In this document: piece by piece, positions 45,001 through 57,000 of the stretch | Position numbering within the stretch: the first letter of the stretch is position 1 | Layout of the letters: each line of letters begins with the position of its first letter | From: Pteria penguin | Lineage: Eukaryota; Mollusca; Bivalvia; Pterioida; Pteriidae | DNA: 64,000 nt | Direction: 5' to 3' | Assembly: GCA_035048485.1 (NCBI GenBank) | Contig: CM068581.1 | Span: forward strand, 6,585,430 to 6,649,429 | Translations under genes and position numbers: made by a program | Notes under the pieces: generated by a model | What the model saw: only the letters and a program-made list of their open reading frames with translations | Told to the model about the DNA's origin: nothing | Database searches by the model: none

Positions 45001-48000
45001 TTAAAAAAATAAGAAAGTTCTACACAATATATCACATACCTTTAAACATCAGAGATTATTTCACTATGACTCCATGTATGTATTATATTACATTTTGCCT
45101 CAATAAATCAGATTACTAAACTACACCTCTATAAGTTTTACCTTAAAGAAGAGCTGTAACATGTCTTTGTCTAGTAATGTGCTTCTCCAGTTTTCATTTG
45201 GCTTTAAAGGTGAATTCTGTGATACTTCAAATGATCCAACATGGTGTCTATATGCTACACAATTATTAAGTCTACAGTGTATTGACCAATGTGAATTTGT
45301 AATTACATAAAAACTTGAGAAATATGTACAGACATAATTTTCAAAACCTACCATTAAAGTTACTTTACCAGAAAACATAATGTAAACAGTTCAAAGTCCA
45401 AACCCAGGCACCTTTAGTTATGACAATCCTAAGTTATATTCATTGAAACATTTAAAGAAATATCTAAGTATGTGGAGGAAGATAAAGTAACCACAGTTTG
45501 TATGTTTTATGTTGTATATGGAGAAGATAAGGTAACCACAGTTTGTATGTTGTATGTGGAGGAAGATAAGGCAGTCACAGTTTGTATGTTGTATGTTGTA
45601 TGTGGAGAAAGATAAGGTAACCATATTTTGTATTTTGTATGTTGTATGTGGAGGAAGATAAGGTAACCACATTTTGTATGTTGTATGTGGAGAAAGATAA
45701 GGTAACCACATTTTGTATATTGTGTGTTGTATGTGGAGGAAGATAAGGCAACCACATTTTGTATGTTGTAGGTGAAGAAGATAAGGTAAACACAGTTTGT
45801 ATGTTGTATGTGGAGGAAGATAAGGTAGCCACAGTTTGTATGTTATATGTTGTATGTGGAGGAAGAAAAGGTAACCACAGCTTGTATGTTGTATGTGTGT
45901 TTAGTTACTCATCATTCTGATAACAAGGATACTAATTTTGTGTGTGAACTCCCAGCATAGAACATGTTCTGCTATAGAGAGAAGTCGGTTAAGGACAGCG
46001 ATGGTTTCTCTGGGTAATGGCAGAGGTTGTTTCTCAATTTCATTTAACACTTGTAATGCAAACAGAAACACTCGACGCAGGTCATTTTCCTGAAACAAAA
46101 AACCCACACAGTGTATGAAGTCTCAGCTCTACGTCTCATATCTTTATGGTTTAATAAAGTTTCAAATTTCAAGACTTTTTCACCCAATTCTTAAAGTAAT
46201 AAGAATGCACTGTTTATCATGACCACTAGTGTCTAGTGGCAAACGAAACCAGGGTACCTGATAAAATCCACAACCTTTTGACAGATACACAGGTGCCACT
46301 ATTTACCAACATTTGACAGGTACACTAGTGCACCTATCCACTAAGCTTTAATAAGTACACTGATACTTCTTATACTAATCAGTGACAGGTATACTGGTGC
46401 ACAGTGCCTATCTACTAACCTATGACAAGTTCTTTGACAGCTAGACTGATTCACCTATCTACTGACCTTTGACAGGTACACTAGTCTTCTATCTACTAGC
46501 CTTTGATAGGTACACTAGTGTTCCTTATACTAATCAGTGACAGGTATACTGGTGCACCAATCTACTAACCTATGACAAGTTCTTTGGTGTTTTCTTTCAT
46601 TAACCTTTTACAGGTACATTGGTGTATCTTTACATTTTACTTTGCCAGATAAACTTTTACACTTACTTTGCACCTTTACACTTGCCTGGACTAGGGTTGA
46701 AACCTGACCTGACAGAGGTGACATACGGTATGAGACAGATGCTTACCTCAAAAGCCCTTTTACATTTGATATGGAACTCCCATGTGAAGCCTACACTGCT
46801 CATACGACTAGAACTGGAATACTCGTTGAGTAGAGCTGTTAGCATAGAACAAGCTACAAGTTGCTACAAATAAGAAAATTGTCTCTAATAAACAACACTA
46901 AACAGATGGCTCCATTTTGCCTAAAATCCTAGAAGGAGGAAGAATCCATGGCTTTATTGCCACCTAGCCAGCCAGATGACAAGCAACTTAACAACTGGCT
47001 AAGCATTCAGCCAACCAATAAGATGACAAGCAACCAAATAACTGGCTAAGCATTCAGCCAACCAGCCAGATGACAAGCAACCAAACAACTGGCTTAGCAT
47101 TCAGCCAACCAGCCAGATGATAGACAACCAAACAACTGGCTAAGCATTCACCAAACCAGTCATTCAGATTGTTAGATAACAAGAAAATCATATACATTGT
47201 GTACACATGAGTATGTTACTCCTTTATTCCGCTTATCATTTAAGAATCATAAAAAGTGTTAGGTATGTTCTTTTAGTTTGTCAATACACATTTGTATAAC
47301 ACATGTTATGATGAAATGCTAATAAATGTCCTACCATCGTAACATTTCCACTGCCAACCAGATGTGTGACATCCTGGAAGAGACTGTCTCTATTGGCACC
47401 CTTTGTGTCTATTGTACCTCGCTTAAGTATCACTGCTACAGTCTGTAGGACTTGTTCCCGTACATAACTCTGTAAACTACAACCCAAATACTTCATAATA
47501 ATAGAATGTCATGACTATTACACATAAAAACATCAATAAACCCTGCTATAATCAGGTTTACACATACCTCCACAAATGATATGAATGAACCATGAAGGTC
47601 AAGCTTCAAAATCCTTTCATGCTGACATCAACATTTCATGAATGTTTCAAGATTCTGTTCAGTGTCAGGGAAATACAAGACCTCAAGGTTAGAAATTCTG
47701 GTGTCAAAGAGATATTGTCACAAGAAATATACATGTCAAATATCAAAGTCCTTTCTCTTACTGAAAACAAGATATGACCAATGTTAAAGTTTTATTACCT
47801 AAGACAAACAGAAGGACAAACCAAAAAGCATATGCCCCTGAATCTCCAAATACTAGGACATAAAAACACAAATTTGTTATGATAAATAAATATGTTATAC
47901 ATAGCATTTATTATATCATTTTATCATATAAAGAGACTTTTGAAAACTCAAATCATACTAGATTTTGGCTTCATTTGTACAGTTTCAGATATCAAGGATA

Positions 48001-51000
48001 ACAATCTGATCTAAATATATGGAAGAAAACCCGAGTACAATGTGGCTCATTGTGTTTCTTATGTTGATACAAAAAAATTTATTCACTTTTATAATCTTAC
48101 TATCACAGGAACAAATAAAATAAGAAAAACCAGAACTTCTATACTACTACATGTACTACTGAGTCAACTACCTGATATGTTGTGTTATATATTGTAACAG
48201 ACAGGGTAGCAATGATTCTACCTGATATGTTGTGTTATATATCGTAACAGACAGGGTGGCAATGATTCTCCCTGATATGTTGTGTTATATATATCGTAAC
48301 AGACAGGGTGGCAATGATTCTACCTGATATGTTGTGTTATATATATCGTAACAGACAGGGTGGCAATGATTCTACCCGATATGTTGTGTTATATATCGTA
48401 ACAGACAGGGTGGCAATGATTCTCCCTGATATGTTGTGTTATATATCGTAACAGACAGGGTAGCAATGACTCTACCTGATATGCTGTGTTATATATCATA
48501 ACAGACAGGGTGGCAATGATTCTACCTGATATGTTGTGTTATATATCGTAACAGACAGGGTAGCAATGATTCTACCTGATATGCTGTGTTATATATCGTA
48601 ACAGACAGGGTGGCAATGATTCTACCTGATATGTTGTGTTATATATCATAACAGACAGGGTGGCAATGATTCTACCTGATATGTTGTCTTATATATCGTA
48701 ACAGACAGGGTGGCAATGATTCTACCTGATATGCTGTGTTATATATCGTAACAGACAGGGTGGCAATGATTCTACCTGATATGCTGTATTATATATTGTA
48801 ACAGACAGGGTGGCAATGATTCTACCTGATATGCTGTATTATATATTGTAACAGACAGGGTGGCAATGATTCTACCTGATATGTTGTGTTATATATCGTA
48901 ACAGACAGGGTGGCAATGATTCTACCTGATATGTTGTGTTATATATCGTAACAGACAGGGTGGCAATGATTCTACCTGATATGCTGTGTTATATATCGTA
49001 ACAGACAGGGTAGCAATGATTCTACCTGATATGTTGTGTTATATATCGTAACAGACAGGGTGGCAATGATTCTACCTGATATGTTGTGTTATATATATCG
49101 TAACAGACAGGGTGGCAATGATTCTACCTGATATGCTGTATTATATATCGTAACAGACAGGGTGGCAATGATTCTACCTGATATGTTGTGTTATATATCG
49201 TAACAGACAGGGTGGCAATGATTCTACCTGATATGCTGTGTTATATATCGTAACAGACAGGGTGGCAATGATTCTACCTGATATGTTGTGTTATATATCG
49301 TAACAGACAGGGTGGCAATGATTCTACCTGATATTTTGTTATATATCGTAACAGACAGGGTGGCAATGATTCTACCTGATATGTTGTGTTATATATATCG
49401 TAACAGACAGGGTGGCAATGATTCTACCTGATATGTTGTGTTATATATCATAACAGACAGGGTGGCAATGATTCTACTTGATATGTTGTGTTATGTATCA
49501 TAACAGACAGGGTGGCAATGATTCTCCCTGATATGTTGTGTTATATATCGTAACAGACAGGGTGGCAATGATTCTACTTGATATGTTGTATTATATATCA
49601 TAACAGACAGGGTGGCAATGATTCTACCCGATATGTTGTGTTATATATATCGTAACAGACAGGGTGGCAATGATTCTACCTGATATGTTGTATTATATAT
49701 TGTAACAGACAGGGTGGCAATGATTCTACCTGATATGTTGTGTTATATATCGTAACAGACAGGGTGGCAATGATTCTACCTGATATGTTGTGTTATATAT
49801 TGTAACAGACAGGGTGGCAATGATTCTCCCTGATATGTTGTGTTATATATCGTAACAGACAGGGTGGCAATGATTCCACCTGATATGCTGTGTTATATAT
49901 TGTAACAGACATGGTGGCAATGATTCTACCTGATATGTTGTGTTATATATATCGTAACAGACAGGGTGGCAATGATTCTACCTGATATGCTGTATTATAT
50001 ATCGTAACAGACAGGGTGGCAATGATTCTACCTGATATGTTGTGTTATATATCGCAACAGACAGGGTGGCAATGATTCTACCTGATATGCTGTATTATAT
50101 ATCGTAACAGACAGGGTGGCAATGATTCTACCCGATATGTTATGTTATCTATCGTAACAAACAGGGTGGCAATGATTCTACCTGATATGTTGTGTTATAT
50201 ATCATAACAGACAGGGTGGCAATGATTCTACCTGATATGTTGTGTTATATATATCGTAACAGACAGGGTGGCAATGATTCTACCTGATATGTTGTATTAT
50301 ATATTGTAACAGACAGGGTAGCAATGATTCTCCCTGATATGTTGTGTTATATATCGTAACAGACAGGGTGGCAATGATTCCACCTGATATGCTGTGTTAT
50401 ATATCGTAACAGACAGGGTGGCAATGATTCTACCTGATATGTTGTGTTATATATTGTAACAGACAGGGTGGCAATGATTCTCCCTAATATGTTGTGTTAT
50501 ATATCGTAACAGACAGGGCAGCAATGATTCTACCTGATATGTTGTGTTATATATCGTAACAGACATGGTGGCAATGATTCTACCTGATATGTTGTGTTAT
50601 ATATCGTAACAGACAGGGTAGCAATGATTCTACCTGATATGTTGTGTTATATATATCGTAACAGACAGGGTGGCAATGATTCTCCCTGATATGTTGTGTT
50701 ATATATTGTAACAGACAGGGTGGCAATGATTCTACCTGATATGTTGTGTTATATATATCGTAACAGACAGGGTGGCAATGATTCTACCTGATATGTTGTG
50801 TTATATATCGTAACAGACAGGGTGGCAATGATTCTACCTGATATGTTGTGTTATATATATCGTAACAGACAGGGTAGCAATGATTCTACCTGATATGTTT
50901 TATCATATATCGTAACAGACAGGGTGGCAATGATTCTACCTGATATGTTGTGTTATATATCGTAACAGACAGGGTGGCAATGATTCTACCTGATATGTTG

Positions 51001-54000
51001 TGTTATATATCGTAACAGACAGGGTGGCAATGATTCTACCTGATATGTTGTGTTATATATCATAACAGACAGGGTGGCAATGATTCTACCCGATATGTTG
51101 TGTTATATATCATAACAGACAGGGTGACAATGATTCTACCTGATATGTTGTGTTATATATCGTAACAGACAGGGTGGCAATGATTCTACCTGATATGTTG
51201 TGTTATATATCGTAACAGACAGGGTGGCAATGATTCTACCTGATATGTTGTGTTATATATATCGTAACAGACAGGGTAGCAATGATTCTACCTGATATGC
51301 TGTATTATATATCGTAACAGACAGGGTGGCAATGATTCTACCTGATATGCTGTATTATATATCGTAACAGACAGGGTGGCAATGATTCTACCTGATATGC
51401 TGTATTATATATCGTAACAGACAGGGTGGCAATGATTCTACCTGATATGTTGTGTTATATATCGCAACAGACAGGGTGGCAATGATTCTACCTGATATGT
51501 TGTGTTATATATCGTAACAGACAGGGTGGCAATGATTCTACCTGATATGTTGTGTTATATATCGTAACAGACAGGGTGGCAATGATTCTCCCTGATATGT
51601 TGTGTTATATATCGTAACAGACAGGGTAGCAATGATTCTACCTGATATGTTGTGTTATATATCGTAACAGACAGGGTGGCAATGATTCTACCTGATATGT
51701 TGTGTTATATATCGTAACAGACAGGGTGGCAATGATTCTCCCTGATATGTTGTGTTATATATCGTAACAGACAGGGTGGCAATGATTCTACCTGATATGT
51801 TGTGTTATATATATCGTAACAGACAGGGTGGCAATGATTCTACCTGATATGTTGTGTTATATATCGTAACAGACAGGGTAGCAATGATTCTACCTGATAT
51901 GTTGTGTTATATATCGTAACAGACAGGGTGGCAATGATTCTCCCTGATATGTTGTGTTATATATTGTAACAGACATGGTGGCAATGATTCTACCTGATAT
52001 GTTGTGTTATATATATCGTAACAGACAGGGTGGCAATGATTCTACCTGATATGTTGTATTATATATCGTAACAGACAGGGTGGCAATGATTCTACCTGAT
52101 ATGTTGTGTTATATATCGTAACAGACAGGGTGGCAATGATTCTACCTGATATGTTGTATTATATATCGTAACAGACAGGGTGGCAATGATTCTACCCGAT
52201 ATGTTGTGTTATATATCGTAACAGACAGGGTGGCAATGATTCTACCTGATATGTTGCGTTATATATATCGTAACAGACAGGGTAGCAATGATTCTACCTG
52301 ATATGTTTTATTATATATCGTAACAGACAGGGTGGCAATGATTCTACCTGATATGTTGTGTTATATATCGTAACAGACAGGGTAGCAATGATTCTACCTG
52401 ATATGCTGTGTTATATATCGTAACAGACAGGGTGGCAATGATTCTACCCGATATGTTGTGTTATATATCGTAACAGACAGGGTGGCAATGATTCTACCTG
52501 ATATGTTGTGTTATGTATCGTAACAGACAGGGTGGCAATGATTCTACCCGATATGTTGTGTTATATATCGTAACAGACAGGGTGGCAATGATTATACCTG
52601 ATATGCTGTGTTATATATCCTAACAGACAGGGTGGCAATGATTCTACTTGATATGTTGTGTTATATATCGTAACAGACAGGGTGGCAATGATTCTACCTG
52701 ATATGTTGTGTTATATATAGTAACAGACAGGGTGGCAATGATTCTACTTGATATGTTGTATTATATATCGTAACAGACAGGGTGGCAATGATTCTACCTG
52801 ATATGTTGTGTTATATATCGTAACAGACAGGGTGGCAATGATTCTACCTGATATGTTTTATTATATATCGTAACAGACAGGATGGCAATGATTCTACCCG
52901 ATATGTTGTGTTATATATCGCAACAGACAGGGTGGCAATGATTCTACCTGATATGTTGCGTTATATATATCGTAACAGACAGGGTAGCAATGATTCTACC
53001 TGATATGTTTTATTATATATCGTAACAGACAGGGTGGCAATGATTCTACCTGATATGTTGTGTTATATATCGTAACAGACAGGGTAGCAATGATTCTACC
53101 TGATATGCTGTGTTATATATCGTAACAGACAGGGTGGCAATGATTCTACCCGATATGTTGTGTTATATATCGTAACAGACAGGGTGGCAATGATTCTACC
53201 CGATATGTTGTGTTATATATCGCAACAGACAGGGTGGCAATGATTCTACCCGATATGTTGTGTTATATATCGTAACAAACAGGATGGCAATGACTCTAAC
53301 TGATATGTTGTGATATATATCGTAACAGACAGGGTGGCAATGATTCTACCCGATATGTTGTGTTATGTATCGTAACAGACAGGGTGGCAATGACTCTACC
53401 TGATATGTTGTGTTATATATAGTAACAGACAGGGTGGCAATGATTCTACCTGATATGCTGTGTTATATATATCGTAACAGACAGGGTGGCAATGATTCTA
53501 CCTGATATGCTGTGTTATATATATCGTAACAGACAGGGTGGCAATGATTCTACCTGATATGTTGTGTTATATATCGTAACAGACAGGGTGGCAATGATTC
53601 TACCTGATATGTTGTGTTATATATATCGTAACAGACAGGGTGGCAATGATTCTACCTGATATGTTGTGTTATATATCGTAACAGACAGGGTGGCAATGAT
53701 TCTACCTGATATGTTGTATTATATATCATAACAGACAGGGTGGCAATGATTCTACCTGATATGTTGTGTTATATATCGTAACAGACAGGGTGGCAATGAT
53801 TCTACCTGATATGTTGTGTTATATATCGTAACAGACAGGGTGGCAATGATTCTACCTGATATGTTGTGTTATATATCGTAACAGACAGGGTGGCAATGAT
53901 TCTACCTGATATGTTGTGTTATATATCGTAACAGACAGGGTGGCAATGATTCTACCCGATATGTTGTGTTACATATCGTAACAGACAGGATGGCAATGAC

Positions 54001-57000
54001 TCTACCTGATATGCTGTGTTATATATCGTAACAGACAGGGTGGCAATGATTCCACCTGATTTGTTGTATAATATATCATAACAGACAGGATGGCAATGAC
54101 TCTACCTGATATGTTGTGTTATATATCGTAACAGACAGGGTGGCAATGATTCTACCTGATATGTTGTGTTACATATTGTATAAGAAAAGATCACACTGAT
54201 TCTACCTGATATGTTGTGTTATATATCGTAACAGACAGGATTCCCTTGATTCTACTTGATATGTTGTGTTATATATCATAGCAGATGGTCACAATAATTC
54301 TACCTGATATGTTGTGTTATATATCGTAGTAGAAAGGATCGCAATGATTCTATGTCCTCTGCACTGAGTAGAGACCATTCTCTTATTATTGCCTCTTTTA
54401 TTGTAGTTGCAGCTTGGAACAACACATAATCACATTTACTGTTCTCTGAAAATAAAAGTCATACTCTATTTTTGATCAAAGTAAGTCATACTAAAATTCA
54501 AGTTTTTCATATTGATCACATTATCAGCAATAATACCTTCACTGCATTCTTAAAAACTGACTTTTCACAATACAGGTAAACTTTGATATCCTGACATTGG
54601 ATATCTCGTCAACCCAGCTTATCTCGACGTCAGTCTTCAGTCCCAAACTTTTTCTTTAATAATCTAATTAAATCTAGCCTGGATATCTCGACATCCCCTT
54701 TGTCGACTATCATGCTTATCTCCACTTCATTATCCAGTCCCCTTATCAAAATTTACCTGGTTTATCTCAACAATGGCTTCTTATTAGTGGATTAGAACTG
54801 TGACCTAGCCTTAATTGATGAACTGATCGCTACGTAACACACGTAATTACCTGGTACTTGACTGTAACGACTTGCGTATCAACCGCTTGACTTATCATGT
54901 ATCATAGGTACGTAAGTTGTTAAAATTATTTTTACCTAAATAATAAAACTGAATGATGATTGCAGATAACAATCCATTAAATGTTTATTTAATGACGAAA
55001 TCAGTGATTCATGTAATTACAAGAATATCGGAACACTTCAAATAACTTTATCAATTAAGAAAACATTTAAAAGGACACTCATTCTCTGTCATCAAACCAT
55101 TTATGCGATGTTACAGACAGGTTCTCTTACCCTCTCATTTTCGGAAAATCATTTTAAATTAAAAGTTCAGACAATTCAGACACTTGAACCATGTATAATC
55201 TGTCCAATTCAGACGCTTGAACCATGTGTTATCTGTCAAATTCAGACACTTGAACCATGTGTAATCTGTCCAATTCAGACACTTGAACCATGTGTAATCT
55301 GTCCAATTCAGACACTTGAACCATGTGCAATTTGTCCAATTCAGACACTTGAACCATATGCAATTGTCCAATTCAGATAATTGAACCATGTGCAATTTGT
55401 CCAATTCAGACACTTGAACATGTGCAATCTGTCCAATTTTAATTTATAGAGTTAACTTCTTATTCTAATCATCAAGATTACAAATGTCCTTTTTTATTTC
55501 ATCAATACATCTAAATATATATATCAATGCCTTATAATAAGCAAGGGTTTATTGTAAAATCAAGCTGCTAAAACACTACTGAAGGGAAATAAGAGAAATA
55601 AATAAATTCTGCAACATATTAAAGTTTGTTGGTTAATTTCTAACATATGGCATCCATTGGAAATTTACAAAAAAATTATACACATGCTTAAATTTCACCC
55701 AACATTCAGCAAAGAATCAAATGAATCATCAAAAATTTCATGGGTATTTATACCTCTTAGAGTAATCTAATAAATAAATAATATAAACAAATTCAAATTG
55801 TTTGTGTTCAAAACAAGAAAAACTGAAATTAAAAGTCATACCCATGATAAATTTACATATGTTGTATGGCAATTTGGTTTTGCGGAATCGGAGAATAACA
55901 TTTTCTGCTTCATGACGCTGCTCTGATGTCACAATATCTGGAGGTGCCTAAGAAAAGAATCCTATATGTAGTCTATCCAGAAATAAATGCTTTTGATGTC
56001 ATTCATGAGTGGATTTTATCATGCATAACTACAGAACAGTACCCCAAGTTTGCATTTAATGAGACAAATTTGAATTTACGGTTCAAAGAAAATTTAAAAT
56101 GATTATACCATACAACTCAAAGAAAATGTAAAATGATAATACCATATGACTCAAAGAAACCTGCATTTCTTGAACTTTAGAGAAGGCAACACTTGTTTAA
56201 CAGTACCTACATGTACATTCCTAGCAGCAATAGAGTGGAAAAAATTTGGATGAAATTTCCTACTAGCTATTGATTTTGATTATTGTATTTCTATTATCAC
56301 GAAGTAAAATCATCTCTATATTTAATTCTAATTTCTAAGATCAAAATTCATTGTACAGGCATGTTGTATTTCCTTCAGAAATTACTTTCACAAATTCTCT
56401 GATGATAATGTTATCAGGCACTATCAGCATTGGATCCAGCATCTCCTCGCCAGGGGATCTCTGAGCAAATTCTGCCATTTCTCATCAAAACTTGTCAAAA
56501 ATATTGGATTTAAGTTTTTACATTTGAGTTCTCAACGTGAGATATGGGCAAGGTTTAAATTGAAAAGCGAGTCAAACTATCAAGGGCAAGGTTGCAAAGT
56601 AAAAATTTTGGTAGAGACAGGAAGGTCTAACCATAATGAAGACACATGTGAAATATGAAAGCCCTTCCCCTTGTAGAACAGTTATGGGGATGGCAAATTT
56701 TTGAAAAGTCGATCAAACTTCAAGGTCAAGGTCGTGGGGTCAAAAGTTTTATTACCCATCAAAATCTCTGGTCATGAGGAATCCATATGTGAAATGTCAA
56801 AGCTGTACCATTTCTGGTTCAAAAGATATAGCCAAGGTAAAACTTTTTAAAAAGCTGGTCCAAGTCCAAGGTCAAGGACAAAGGGTCAAAAGTCAAGGTA
56901 CTAATTGAAAGCCCTGGTCATGAAGAATCTATATGAGGAATGTCAAAGCTGTACCTTTTCCAGTTCTAAAGATACAGCCTAGGTAACAGTATTTAAAAAG

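Noticed and set aside
47462..47476. Alternative exon 4 start after TTTACAG at 47470
   Set aside because: It would drop seven nt and break the frame with exon 3; the upstream AG gives the conserved SLQSYVREQ.
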